This document shows, in pieces, positions 43,062 through 52,275 of a stretch of DNA of 63,639 bases (its first letter is position 1; each line of letters starts with the position of its first letter). The stretch spans positions 1-63,639 of the forward strand of contig JAEWHK010000059.1 of NCBI GenBank assembly GCA_023387815.1. The letters are read 5' to 3'. The translations under genes and the position numbers were made by a program. Source of the stretch: Pseudomonadota bacterium (GTDB taxonomy: Bacteria > Pseudomonadota > Gammaproteobacteria > Burkholderiales > Burkholderiaceae_B). Under the pieces are notes generated by a model. The model did no database searches and was not told the origin of the DNA. It saw nothing but the letters and a program-made list of their open reading frames with translations.

Positions 43062-43222
43062 TGATTCGTGCTCCGGCGGGAATAATCCCACATTAAATGT
43101 TTAAGCGAACAAACCAATCTTACAAAAGCCTGAATAATTATGCAAGCAACATCGTCGGCATCCGAAAATGTAACGGACCCACGCGCCTGCATGGCCAGGA
43201 TTGGCAATTCTGAAAGCCAATC

Positions 43223-43990
43223 CTAGAAAATCTTCACACCCTCGTGCAGGGCGACAACGCCAGCGGTCAGATTGAAATACGTGACGCGGGGAAAGCCCGC
43301 CTCGCGCATCATCTCGGCCAGTGTTTCCTGGTCCGGGTGCATACGAATGGATTCGGCAAGGTAGCGATAGCTTTCCTCGTCGTCCGCCACCTTTTTACCC
43401 AGCCAGGGCAGAATATTGAAGGAATACCAGTCATAGGCCGGTGCCAGCGGCGGCGCCACACGGGAAAACTCCAGCACCAGCAGTTTGCCGCCCGGTTTGA
43501 GCACCCGCTGCATTTCCTTTAAGGCCTCGTCTTTATGCGTCATGTTGCGCAAGCCGAAAGCCACGGTGACCACGTCGAAGAATTCGTCGGGAAACGGCAA
43601 ATGTTCTGCATCGCACACAACCGTCGGCAGCAGGACGCCTTTATCGGTCAGCCGATCGCGGCCAACCTGCAGCATGGAAGAATTGATATCGGTATGCCAG
43701 ACCTGCCCTTCCTGTCCGACTTTGGCCGAAAACGCCAGGGCCAGGTCTCCTGTGCCACCGGCAATGTCCAGCACCCGCATGCCGGGTCTGACCCCAGCCC
43801 GCCCGATAGTGAAGCGCTTCCACAGGCGATGCATCCCCCCGGACATCAGATCGTTCATGACATCGTAGCGCTGCGCGACGGAATGAAAGACTTGCGCCAC
43901 CTTTCCTGCCTTTTCCTGTTCATCCACAGTGCTAAAGCCGAAATGCGTGGTACCGGGCTGCCCGGCTGACGTTGGGCGTTCTGAATTCAT
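43223..43990 (-). CDS. ubiE: Ubiquinone/menaquinone C-methyltransferase UbiE
   Basis: A 255-residue SAM-dependent methyltransferase. Family motifs are VFHSVAQRYDVMNDLMSGGM at the N-terminus, the SAM site LDIAGGTGDLALAF and the C-terminal VALHEGVKIF. It methylates the benzoquinol ring in Q synthesis. ATG 43990 fits the family start; the longer frame to 44038 adds non-conserved residues. It is divergent from phoB across about 120 bases. Confidence 0.95.
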   Translation of the reverse strand: MNSERPTSAGQPGTTHFGFSTVDEQEKAGKVAQVFHSVAQRYDVMNDLMSGGMHRLWKRFTIGRAGVRPGMRVLDIAGGTGDLALAFSAKVGQEGQVWHTDINSSMLQVGRDRLTDKGVLLPTVVCDAEHLPFPDEFFDVVTVAFGLRNMTHKDEALKEMQRVLKPGGKLLVLEFSRVAPPLAPAYDWYSFNILPWLGKKVADDEESYRYLAESIRMHPDQETLAEMMREAGFPRVTYFNLTAGVVALHEGVKIF

Positions 43991-44109
43991 AGATAATCTT
44001 TTTTCGATAGTAGGCGGGTTGTCACAAACATGACACAATGAGGCAATACCATTGAGCCCAGTATTCCGGTTAATGTCAGTCTCATGACTTCTTTTGATTT
44101 TACTTCATT

Positions 44110-44805
44110 ATGGCAAGCACAATTCTAGTCGTCGAAGACGAACCCGCAATTCAGGAACTCATTTCCGTCAATCTGTCCTTCGCCGGACACAAGGTGCTGC
44201 GCGCCCTGGATGCCGAGCAGGCCAAGGTCCTGATCAACGCAGAACTGCCTGATCTGATCCTGCTGGACTGGATGCTGCCGGGCTCCACCGGTCTGAACCT
44301 TGCCCGGAATTTGCGCGGCGCCGAACGCACCCGCGAAATCCCCATCATCATGCTGACCGCCAAAAGTGCCGAAGCCGACAAGGTGGAAGGCCTGGAAAGC
44401 GGCGCCGACGACTACATTACCAAGCCATTTTCTCCCAAGGAGCTGATGGCACGTATCAAGGCCGTACTGCGCCGACGTGCACCCCAGCTGACCGACGATG
44501 AAATTGAAATTTCCGGCCTGAAACTGGATCCGGTGTCCCATCGCATTACAGGCAATGGATCGAATCTGCCGCTGGGGCCCACCGAGTTTCGCCTGCTGCA
44601 TTTCTTCATGACGCACCCCGAGCGCGTTTTCACGCGCGGCCAGCTCCTTGATCAGGTGTGGGGCGATCATGTCTTCCTGGAAGAACGCACGGTTGATGTT
44701 CATATCCGTCGTCTGCGCAAGGCACTGGAACCCAGCAATCATCACAATCTGGTTGAAACCGTCCGGGGAAGCGGGTATCGTTTTACCTCGAAACTGCCAG
44801 CCTGA
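44110..44805 (+). CDS. phoB: Phosphate regulon response regulator PhoB
   Basis: A 231-residue OmpR/PhoB-type regulator. The receiver domain has the acidic pair E9/D10, phosphorylated D53 in LLDWMLPG and Lys in IMLTAKS. The C-terminal winged helix (ERVFTRGQLLDQVWGDHVFL, EERTVDVHIRRLRKALE) is close to PhoB. It activates Pho genes under phosphate limitation. The pst-phoU genes that often accompany it are not in the window. phoR follows 131 bases later. Confidence 0.94.
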   Translation: MASTILVVEDEPAIQELISVNLSFAGHKVLRALDAEQAKVLINAELPDLILLDWMLPGSTGLNLARNLRGAERTREIPIIMLTAKSAEADKVEGLESGADDYITKPFSPKELMARIKAVLRRRAPQLTDDEIEISGLKLDPVSHRITGNGSNLPLGPTEFRLLHFFMTHPERVFTRGQLLDQVWGDHVFLEERTVDVHIRRLRKALEPSNHHNLVETVRGSGYRFTSKLPA

Positions 44806-44838
44806 TACGCAGTTCGCAGGCGACCTCCTGTTTTCGCT

Positions 44839-44859
44839 CCTGCCAACCCGGCTGGCAGG
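44839..44859. repeat. Intercistronic hairpin between phoB and phoR
   Basis: CCTGCCA (44839-44845) and TGGCAGG (44853-44859) form a perfect 7-bp stem around seven bases. It could reduce read-through so that less PhoR than PhoB is made. Confidence 0.45.
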
Positions 44860-44936
44860 ATGCCAGCGCGCCATCTTATTGCTTTTAGCCCCCCGGCGGC
44901 AGGCGCACGCCAGAGTGCCCAGGAAGAGAATTCATC

Positions 44937-46274
44937 ATGTCCCGCCACACGTTTTCATTTGTCTACCTCCTTGCCGTTTTACTGGCAATGGGTGTGCAAT
45001 GGCTGTTTGGCGGATTCAGCGGCATCATATTTCTGGCCGTTTGCGGACTGATTTATTTCATTCGTCATAAGCGCCACCACAGGGAAACACTGAAATGGGC
45101 CAGACAGCCCGTGGATGCACCGCCGCCGGATCTGGGCAGCTTCGATGAGATTGTCACCCCCATTTATAAATATGTGCGTTCACGCCAGATCGAATACACG
45201 GCGCTGCGCGAACTGACCAATAACGTACTGTCTGCAGCGCAGGCCCTGCCGGCTGCAGCCGTCACCCTGGACAAATCGTTCCAGATCGAGTGGTGCAACA
45301 AACAGTCAAAGCGGCTGCTGGACCTGGTCTACGAAAAAGACAAAGGCTACAACATCTTCAACATCATCCGCCTGCCGGCATTTTTCGATTACGCCCAGAG
45401 TCATCAGTGGAGCCGGCCCTTGCGCTGCAAAAAAGAAATCGGCGGGCAGGTCTGTTCCCTGCAGTTTCAGCTGACGCAGCATGCGAACGAAGGCTACCTG
45501 CTACTGTGCCAGGATATTACCCAGCTGGAAAAGCTGCAAACCACGCAACGAGATTTCGTTGCCAACGTCTCGCATGAAATTCGCACTCCCCTGACCGTGC
45601 TTATCGGTTTCCTGGAAACCATGCGTGACCTGCCTGCGGAAGCCTTGTCTCCCGAACAGCGCAAGCAGTACGAGGAGCTCATGCATGAACAGGCGCAGCG
45701 CATGCTGGCGATTGTGGCAGATCTGCTGACGCTGTCCACCCTGGAATCTACGGAAGCGACCGAAGGCCTGCCGGTGCAGCTGGCTCCGCTCATCGAGAAA
45801 GCGGCAAACCAGGCGCAGTCCATTTCGCGGGAATCCCATGACTTTGAATTCGAGGTCGATCCACAGCTGGCCATTGTGGGTCAGCTGAATGAACTGGCTT
45901 CAGCCGTCACGAATCTGCTGACCAACGCCGTGCGCTACACACCCGAAGGCGGAAAAATCACCATTCGCTGGTTCCGGAACGAACACGGTGAGGCCGTATA
46001 CAGCGTCACGGACACCGGACTGGGCATAGAGAAAAAAGACATTCCACGCATCACGGAAAGGTTCTATCGCGTAGATAAAAGCCGGTCACGTGCATCGGGC
46101 GGAACCGGCCTGGGGCTGGCGATTACCAAGCATATTGTAATCCGTCACAACGCCAAACTTGAAGTCGACAGTGAAATCAATAAGGGCAGTACTTTCCGAA
46201 TTGTGTTCCCTGCTGAGAGCGTGGTTCACGGACAAGTCAGCGAGCCCAAAGTCACAGAGGACGCCGCAGCCTGA
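44937..46274 (+). CDS. phoR: Phosphate regulon sensor histidine kinase PhoR
   Basis: A 445-residue membrane kinase. Two N-terminal hydrophobic segments (5-20 and 27-43) have almost no periplasmic loop, as in PhoR, followed by a PAS-like domain (about 95-195), the phosphoacceptor His213 in VSHEIRTPLTV, and the ATPase domain with N-box (LTNAVRYTPEGGK), G1 (DTGLGIEK) and G2 (GGTGLGLAI). It controls PhoB. AGGAAGAG precedes the ATG. It is convergent with the YchJ-like gene. Confidence 0.94.
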   Translation: MSRHTFSFVYLLAVLLAMGVQWLFGGFSGIIFLAVCGLIYFIRHKRHHRETLKWARQPVDAPPPDLGSFDEIVTPIYKYVRSRQIEYTALRELTNNVLSAAQALPAAAVTLDKSFQIEWCNKQSKRLLDLVYEKDKGYNIFNIIRLPAFFDYAQSHQWSRPLRCKKEIGGQVCSLQFQLTQHANEGYLLLCQDITQLEKLQTTQRDFVANVSHEIRTPLTVLIGFLETMRDLPAEALSPEQRKQYEELMHEQAQRMLAIVADLLTLSTLESTEATEGLPVQLAPLIEKAANQAQSISRESHDFEFEVDPQLAIVGQLNELASAVTNLLTNAVRYTPEGGKITIRWFRNEHGEAVYSVTDTGLGIEKKDIPRITERFYRVDKSRSRASGGTGLGLAITKHIVIRHNAKLEVDSEINKGSTFRIVFPAESVVHGQVSEPKVTEDAAA

Positions 46275-46299
46275 TTGTTGCGAGGCGACTCATGCGCAG

Positions 46300-46722
46300 T
46301 CAAACCTTTCGGTTTTTAGCGACCATCTCTCCGTCTACATAAAACCATCGCCCGTCTTCTTTCACAAACCGGCTGATTTCATGCAGTCGCGTTGCCCTGC
46401 CGTTAAGGCGTGAGCGCGCCACGAACTCTACCGTCGCATGGGTTTCATCCTGCTGCTCATGGCGACGCACATCCAGTCCCAGCCATTGCGTTCCCGGTTC
46501 CTCTGCTGCGAGGTCTACAGGACGTGTACTGCTGTGCCAGGTCTGAAGAAGATAATCCCGTTCATCCAGCACGAAAGCAGAATACCGTGAGCGCATCAGT
46601 GACTGCGCATCGGGTGCCATCAGCCGTGTTGCACCATGATGCCAGCGACCACAACAGGTCTCATAGCTGGCAGCGTTGCCGCAAGGGCAGACAGCCTGTG
46701 GGGAGAAAGAAGATTTGTTCAT
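46300..46722 (-). CDS. YchJ family protein with SEC-C motif
   Basis: A 140-residue protein of the UPF0225/YchJ family. The N-terminal CPCGNAASYETCCG is a zinc-binding SEC-C-type motif; the rest (MRSRYSAFVLDERDYLLQTWH) matches the family's conserved NTF2-like body. The function is not known. ATG 46722 fits the family start although no Shine-Dalgarno is seen; the open frame continues upstream without conserved residues. Confidence 0.85.
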   Translation of the reverse strand: MNKSSFSPQAVCPCGNAASYETCCGRWHHGATRLMAPDAQSLMRSRYSAFVLDERDYLLQTWHSSTRPVDLAAEEPGTQWLGLDVRRHEQQDETHATVEFVARSRLNGRATRLHEISRFVKEDGRWFYVDGEMVAKNRKV

Positions 46723-46951
46723 GATAACGGAGGTCTGGACGGGAACCTGAGAAAGCGTAAAGGTAATGAGGCCGCAGTATAGCCGACACGGAACTTCGCA
46801 GCCCAGTATGCAAAAAACTGACAGGCAACTGCAGAAAATTCGTTTGCCGCGCACTCCTGCGCTCCCTACTATAGCAAGTGAACCATAACGCCATGGCACG
46901 GGCAATCGATTGCCCGGTGACAAAAACAGCCGATCAGGAGACAGAATACCC

Positions 46952-47956
46952 ATGCGCCATTCAATCGATACATTCCGCTTACGCCATACGACGCTTCCCA
47001 AACTGGCTATCGCTGCCGTGCTGGTATTGCAGACAAGCATCGCTTTGGGAGAAACCTATCCCAGCAAACCCATTCGGCTGGTCTCTGCCCATGCAGCAGG
47101 CGGTGCGGCTGACACGCTTTCACGCATCGTGGCCGAACAACTCGCAAGCAGACTGGGCAAGCCCGTTGTCGTGGAGAATCGGCCGGGCGCCAGCACCGCG
47201 CTTGCTGCCGAATCGGTGGCAAGGGCACCCAACGATGGCTACACCCTGCTTATGGCAACGGTCACCACGCTGTCAATTAACCCGACCATTATGCCCAAAC
47301 TGCAGTACGATCCACTCAAGGATTTTGCACCTGTCACCGTAGTCGCTTCCACGCCTTTTTTTCTGGGCACCAACGTGAACCTACCGGTCAAATCTGTCCC
47401 GGAACTGATCAGGCTGGCCAAAGAGAATCCGGGCAAGCTCAATTACGGCTCGTCTGGTAATGGCACCTCTTCCCATCTGGCGGGCGAGCTTTTCAATGAA
47501 ATGGCACAGATCAAAATGGTCCAGATTCCCTATAAGGCGACCTCGGCACGTAATACCGATTTGTCTTCAGGCATTATCCAGCTGGCATTTGGCAATGATC
47601 TCCTGCCCTTTTCCGAAACGGGAAAAGTCAGAATTCTGGGCGTGACATCCAAGGAAAGACTATCTGCCCTGCCCGATCTTCCCACTGTGGCCGAAGCCGG
47701 CAATCTGCCCGGCTATGAAGCATCGGTCTGGTATGGACTGGTGGCGCCTGCGGGTACGCCCCAAGACATCATCAAGCGCTTAAGTTCAACCACTCACGAG
47801 ATTCTGGCTGAATCCTCGGTCAGGGAAAAAATCATGAGCACGATCGGCGGAGAGGCAATTGGCAGCACGCCCGAAGAATTCTCGGCGCTGATCAGGTCCG
47901 ATATGAAAAAATGGGCTGAAGTTATCAGAAAGGCAGGTATCACCAATGTGAAATAA
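46952..47956 (+). CDS. Bug/TctC-family periplasmic solute-binding protein
   Basis: A 334-residue periplasmic binding protein of the Bug family. The signal peptide is residues 1-33 (ending ALGETYP). YPSKPIRLVSAHAAGGAADTL and VENRPGASTALAAESVA are the family motifs, and the end (KWAEVIRKAGI) is typical. CAGGAGA precedes ATG 46952. It is convergent with the citryl-CoA lyase gene, 62 bases apart; a role in uptake of the acid degraded by that cluster is plausible but unproven. Confidence 0.9.
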   Translation: MRHSIDTFRLRHTTLPKLAIAAVLVLQTSIALGETYPSKPIRLVSAHAAGGAADTLSRIVAEQLASRLGKPVVVENRPGASTALAAESVARAPNDGYTLLMATVTTLSINPTIMPKLQYDPLKDFAPVTVVASTPFFLGTNVNLPVKSVPELIRLAKENPGKLNYGSSGNGTSSHLAGELFNEMAQIKMVQIPYKATSARNTDLSSGIIQLAFGNDLLPFSETGKVRILGVTSKERLSALPDLPTVAEAGNLPGYEASVWYGLVAPAGTPQDIIKRLSSTTHEILAESSVREKIMSTIGGEAIGSTPEEFSALIRSDMKKWAEVIRKAGITNVK

Positions 47957-48017
47957 AACGGGAGTTCATTCTATTCCGCATGCCAGTTGGTGATTGACCA
48001 ATGGCGGTTGCAGTTAC

Positions 48018-48791
48018 TCACTCTTTATAGGGTATTGTCCGTCTTGCGGCCATCCAGATGGCCTTGCCTGAAGGTGTCTCGCGTTCTTCCAGATAATGTC
48101 CGACCAGCCCCGCTGACCGCGACACAACGGAATAACCGCGGATGGCGGCAACGGGCACATCTATTTCAAGCAACAGTGCGGCAATCGCACCTGTGGCGTT
48201 GATCGTGATATGACGATCGTAATGCTGGTCGACAGCCATTGCGAGTTGCTGCAGGAGGTTCACGTATTTGCCAGCCACGCCCTTTTCAGTCGCAATCTGC
48301 AATAACCGGATCGCCCGCGGATCATCCGGCTTGTGTGTGCCGTGTCCAAAACCCGGCACACCACGCTTTTCCTGCCGATGTCGCGCAATAATGTCCTGCA
48401 GGACAGTATCTCTCTCTTCGCCCTCATCAACCCGCTGCGCGATCTGCAGCAAGAGTGCAGCACACTGTTCCGTGGTCCCTGCGTAAACGCTGCCAATTGC
48501 CAGCAGGCCCGAGGCGATGGCAACCTGTGGTTCTTCGGGAACGCTCAGGGTCATCAGCCGCGTTATGACTGCAGACGGTGTCAGCCCATGCTCCATCAAG
48601 GTGACCAGACACGCATCCAGCACTTCTGCCTGCGTCTGTGTAGGCATCCGCTTGCAGGTCAGGAAATACAGCATCTGGGTAAAGCTGCACTCACCCATCA
48701 GCTCATTGACTAGATCGCGTCCTCGTACCCTGACCTCGGTGGCGGAGGACGTTCCGGTTCGGGTATGTAACTGCCTCGCAGAAGAGTCCAT
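48018..48791 (-). CDS. Citryl-CoA lyase (citrate synthase fold)
   Basis: A 257-residue protein of the citrate synthase superfamily in the short form annotated as citryl-CoA lyase. GFGHGTHKPDDPRA corresponds to the C-terminal His region of citrate synthase, and GYSVVSRSAGLVGHYLEE is typical of this short family. The usual GPLHGG His and NVDFYSG Asp are not seen: their positions read AGTTEQCAAL and TINATGAIA. It would split a citryl- or citramalyl-like CoA into acetyl-CoA and a keto acid (inference). It is the last gene of a four-gene cluster, eight bases after the MaoC gene. Confidence 0.8.
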   Translation of the reverse strand: MDSSARQLHTRTGTSSATEVRVRGRDLVNELMGECSFTQMLYFLTCKRMPTQTQAEVLDACLVTLMEHGLTPSAVITRLMTLSVPEEPQVAIASGLLAIGSVYAGTTEQCAALLLQIAQRVDEGEERDTVLQDIIARHRQEKRGVPGFGHGTHKPDDPRAIRLLQIATEKGVAGKYVNLLQQLAMAVDQHYDRHITINATGAIAALLLEIDVPVAAIRGYSVVSRSAGLVGHYLEERETPSGKAIWMAARRTIPYKE

Positions 48792-48799
48792 CCCGCCCC

Positions 48800-49189
48800 C
48801 TAATCCAGGCTGACCGTACCGACAAGCGTCGTGTCAAACTGCGACTTGCACTGGACCTGATTGTCTGCGGTAATGGTGGTGACCAGTTCATCGCCCGGAC
48901 AAACGCCTCGTACATATTTGACTGTCAGCCGGCCTTTGTAGTGCCAGTCACGGCCAAATTTCTTGGCAGCGAGATCGCAGACATATGCGGTGTACATCAG
49001 ACCATGCCCCAACGTCCCACGGAACCCACGCTTTTTGGCATAAGCATCGTCGTAGTGCAGAATGTCGTTATCGCCATTCAGAACCCCGTAGTTATCAAAA
49101 AGGGTCTGTGTCTGCATAATGGTTTTCTGAATATCCTGTTCCTGGCTGGTCTGCATCGGATGCTCGGTTTGTTGTTGCGAAATGCTCAT
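48800..49189 (-). CDS. MaoC-type hotdog hydratase (short)
   Basis: A 129-residue single-hotdog protein of the MaoC dehydratase family. ILHYDDAYAKKRGFRGTLGHG contains the hydratase motif with Asp and His (D..A.....F.G...HG). It probably adds water to an enoyl-CoA. ATG 49189 is preceded by AAAGGTGA. It lies between the other MaoC-type gene and the lyase. Because both MaoC proteins are single-domain and adjacent, a heterodimeric hydratase is likely (inference). Confidence 0.85.
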   Translation of the reverse strand: MSISQQQTEHPMQTSQEQDIQKTIMQTQTLFDNYGVLNGDNDILHYDDAYAKKRGFRGTLGHGLMYTAYVCDLAAKKFGRDWHYKGRLTVKYVRGVCPGDELVTTITADNQVQCKSQFDTTLVGTVSLD

Positions 49190-49296
49190 TACGTTCACCT
49201 TTAGGTTTGGCCACCTATCGGTGGCACTTGCGGGCATACCCTTCACCGACATACCCGCGAAATAATTTGTTTTCCAGCGTCTAAGCGCCAACGGTT

Positions 49297-49746
49297 TCAG
49301 TCCGGGAAGGCAGACGTGTGATTGACGGCCACCAACAGCCTGCCTTCAGGCGTTTTGAAGACCACATCGTATTTGATGTACTTAAGCCCCTTGCGTTCGT
49401 ATTTATCGGTCAGCCGACCGCTGCCCACTACCTTGGTATCTTCATCAGCCCAGATGGGATGATGAAATTCAATCGTATTGCCGATCATGATGCCGCCCTG
49501 CTGCGGCGGATATTTGCGATACATCACTGCCATCATGTACACCAGCACAACATTGGGAGGTGCCGCCTGGCGACCCTCAATCACATAGTTATCCGGCTCA
49601 GCATTCACAACTGACATATATTCCTGAACGATGTCCTGGGTGATGGTAAACGGCAGAGGATCGAATTCCTCTCCGATTACCCAGTCTTTGTATAGCGCGG
49701 CAGGCAGATCTCCTTCCCGCGGTTTCACGTCACCTGGTCTGGTCAT
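49297..49746 (-). CDS. MaoC/FAS1-like dehydratase-domain protein
   Basis: A 149-residue hotdog protein resembling the N-terminal dehydratase-like domain (MaoC_dehydrat_N) of fused hydratases: LPFTITQDIVQEYMSVVNAEPDNY and GNTIEFHHPIWADEDTKVVG. The catalytic motif seen in the short MaoC protein is absent, which fits a structural or substrate-binding partner. AAGGAG precedes ATG 49746, which overlaps the 3' end of the CoA-transferase gene by 17 bases, so translation is coupled. Confidence 0.82.
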   Translation of the reverse strand: MTRPGDVKPREGDLPAALYKDWVIGEEFDPLPFTITQDIVQEYMSVVNAEPDNYVIEGRQAAPPNVVLVYMMAVMYRKYPPQQGGIMIGNTIEFHHPIWADEDTKVVGSGRLTDKYERKGLKYIKYDVVFKTPEGRLLVAVNHTSAFPD

Positions 49747-50944
49747 GCACAGCTCCTTGAAAAATAATGTTGGTCTGGATAAGTTGATCGATATGTACGT
49801 TGTCATAGCCGCAAACCTCGGACAGCACCCGTCTGGTGTGTTCGCCGAACGCCGGCGGATAAGAGGCAGATTCGGCGCCTTCGAATTTGAACGGACTGCC
49901 CAGGAATCGCAGGCTTGCCTGGGTCAGCGGATGCGCCAGTTCTTCGACCATGTTGCGCTCCTGCGCCAGTTTCTGATTCGTAGCCTGCTCAATATCGTTC
50001 ACTAATGCTGCCGGAACACGCTGTTCGAAAAGATGTCGTGCCCAGTCCTCCGCATTTTTGCTGCGGAATACCTCAGTCAGTTCCTGCGTAAGACTTTCTA
50101 CGTTTTCTATGCGACGAACCGGATGATCAAAACGACTGTCCATTGCCAGGTCCTCGCGACCAATGGCTTCGCAGAAAGACTCCCAAAATTTCTGTCCGGT
50201 AGGAGTCAGGGCAATGAACTGGTCATCTTTACAGCGATAGATATCACTGGGTGCAATCACGGGATGGCGTGCGCCATTGGCCGTCGGTATTTCACCTGAA
50301 ATAAAATAATTCTGTGCCTGCCAGGTAAGCATCGCCAGTTGGCAATCGAGCAGCGAAACCTGGACCAGCTCACCGCGACCGGATTTGAGTGCCTTGAGCA
50401 TTGCGCCCACGCAGCCCAGCGCAAGATAAAGGCCACCAGTCAGATCTGCTGCCTGATAACCCAGACGCACGGGTTCGGCGCCCTTGCTGCCTGTAATGCT
50501 CATGACTCCGCTCATGGCCTGGATCACCAGGTCAAAAGCAGGTGCTTTGGCATACGGACCTTTGTCATGCAGACCAATAAGCTGGCCAATCGCAATTTTG
50601 GGATTGATCGCCAGCAAGGCGTCTTTGTCCAGACCCAGGCGTTTAGGCACGTCTGGTGCAAAGCCGTAGATAATGGCATCGGACTGGCGCACCAGGTCGT
50701 ACAGCACTTCACGGCCTTGGCTCGTCTTCAAGTCCAGGGCAATACTCGATTTGCCGCGATTCACAGAAAGGAAGAAGCCTGAGTCGCCTTCAAAGACCGT
50801 AGAGTGACTGGATACCCTGCGGGACAGATCACCCTCCAGTGGTTCTACCTTGATCACTTCCGCCCCTAGCTGGGCCAGCAACTGGCTGGCAAACGGCCCG
50901 CCCAGCACCCATGTCAGGTCCAATACCCGAAAATCACTTAGCAT
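49730..50944 (-). CDS. CaiB/BaiF family CoA-transferase
   Basis: A 404-residue family III CoA-transferase. The N-terminal FRVLDLTWVLGGPFASQLLA and LGAEVIKVEPLEGDLSRR are typical, the catalytic Asp is expected in the conserved region around FDLVIQAMSGVMSITG, and GYQAADLTGGLYLALG follows. It moves CoA from a donor such as succinyl-CoA to a carboxylic acid. ATG 50944 is supported by GCGGAG. First gene of the CoA pathway cluster, downstream of a LysR gene on the same strand. Confidence 0.92.
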   Translation of the reverse strand: MLSDFRVLDLTWVLGGPFASQLLAQLGAEVIKVEPLEGDLSRRVSSHSTVFEGDSGFFLSVNRGKSSIALDLKTSQGREVLYDLVRQSDAIIYGFAPDVPKRLGLDKDALLAINPKIAIGQLIGLHDKGPYAKAPAFDLVIQAMSGVMSITGSKGAEPVRLGYQAADLTGGLYLALGCVGAMLKALKSGRGELVQVSLLDCQLAMLTWQAQNYFISGEIPTANGARHPVIAPSDIYRCKDDQFIALTPTGQKFWESFCEAIGREDLAMDSRFDHPVRRIENVESLTQELTEVFRSKNAEDWARHLFEQRVPAALVNDIEQATNQKLAQERNMVEELAHPLTQASLRFLGSPFKFEGAESASYPPAFGEHTRRVLSEVCGYDNVHIDQLIQTNIIFQGAVHDQTR

Positions 50945-51155
50945 GTCAGCTCCGCAACGATGATTGTCCTGTGGCACACCCTGTGTGCCAGTTGTGCTAA
51001 TAATGAACGTTGGACACGCTAAGGTAAATCGACTAAAAATCGAATGCTGTGCGTTAATCTCACAGTGCAGAAGAGGCGCTGCCAATGGTTCAAGGGCGAG
51101 CCAAGGCTTGCGTCAGAGCGTGGGTTTCAGAAGACGCAGATCTTTCCGACCTCGG

Positions 51156-52067
51156 TCAGATCACAGTGCGAGCAAATTGGTTGGAAGCCTTGCCCTCTTC
51201 CGATATCCAGGCGCAAAACTCGTCGATCAAATGGCGGCGACGGCCACCGGGCGTCACAAGATACGCATAATCTCCGGAGCTGACATCCGGTCCGTCATAC
51301 GCCAGAACCAGGTTTTCCTTGGCCAGATCATCTGCGACAAGCGAAAGCGGGACGAGTGCCACACCGAGCCCTTCCAATGCGGCCTGTACAACAAAAAACA
51401 TTTCGTCGAACTGCAGAAAATCCGCAGCTGGCGGTTTTTCGCTATTGGCCTGTTCAAACCATTGCGTCCAGGCGGACATGTTACTTTTCGCCTCAATCAG
51501 GCGGTGCTTTTTAATGTCTTCCGCACACAGGATGGGGGCGGATTCCAGTCGTTCCGGTGCGCAGACCGCCACGAGCCGACCCGACAGAAAAGGCTGGGCG
51601 TGAAGTTCGGTCGAGGATTTGGGAAATCGCCGTATGACCAGATCAAAATCACTGAGCTTGAGCGAGCCGATTCCGGTAGTACTGGTTGTCAGGCGGATTT
51701 CGGCCTTACTGTGACGTCGCTGGAACACGGAGAGGCGAGGAATAAGCCATTTCATAGTGAAAGTGGGTGGCGCATTCACCAGCAGTGTTGTTTCATCACC
51801 CGGACTAAGCAGACTTTCCACAGCAATGGACAGTCGGTCGAATGCCGGCCCTACCCCGGAAAACAGTGCCTGCCCTTCTTCGGTCAATTCGATAGGCTGG
51901 GTGCGACGAAACAGCCGTAGTCCTAGCAGCGATTCCAGCATTCCTATCTGGCGACTCACGGCGCCATGCGTAACACCCAGCTCTTCAGCTGCCAGACTGA
52001 AACTGCGATGCCGTCCCACTGATTCAAAAGCGCGTAATGCATTTAGCGGCAATGAACGACGATTCAT
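51156..52067 (-). CDS. LysR-family (GcvA-like) transcriptional regulator
   Basis: A 303-residue LysR-type regulator of the GcvA-like subgroup, with the N-terminal PLNALRAFESVGRHRSFSL, AAEELGVTHGAVSRQIGMLE helix-turn-helix and a 200-residue effector domain. GGTGGAG precedes ATG 52067. It stands between the CoA pathway cluster (same strand, 212-base gap) and the divergent pxpB-pxpC-pxpA genes, so it could control either; neighbouring position to the CoA cluster and divergence from pxp do not decide. Confidence 0.9.
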   Translation of the reverse strand: MNRRSLPLNALRAFESVGRHRSFSLAAEELGVTHGAVSRQIGMLESLLGLRLFRRTQPIELTEEGQALFSGVGPAFDRLSIAVESLLSPGDETTLLVNAPPTFTMKWLIPRLSVFQRRHSKAEIRLTTSTTGIGSLKLSDFDLVIRRFPKSSTELHAQPFLSGRLVAVCAPERLESAPILCAEDIKKHRLIEAKSNMSAWTQWFEQANSEKPPAADFLQFDEMFFVVQAALEGLGVALVPLSLVADDLAKENLVLAYDGPDVSSGDYAYLVTPGGRRRHLIDEFCAWISEEGKASNQFARTVI

Positions 52068-52275
52068 GCGCAGCTCCACCGTTTAAAAATCTGACTATAA
52101 CTGGCACGGGCTCTTGCCGCAAACGCTTTAGGACAAACGCGAAGGGATCAGGTTTTTCCCCTAATGATCACTGGATTTGCTGCTTTGCTGATAAACTGTC
52201 CTGCACCCAAGAGCAAATGACCTGGCAGCCAGGCGCTGACAGGTCCCTATTTTCGCGGCAGATGACGTACAGCGC

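Noticed and set aside
44000..44100. Pho box upstream of phoB
   Set aside because: TGTCA and TGACA segments occur around 44021-44036, but they are inverted rather than the direct TGTCAT-N4-TGTCAT repeat expected.
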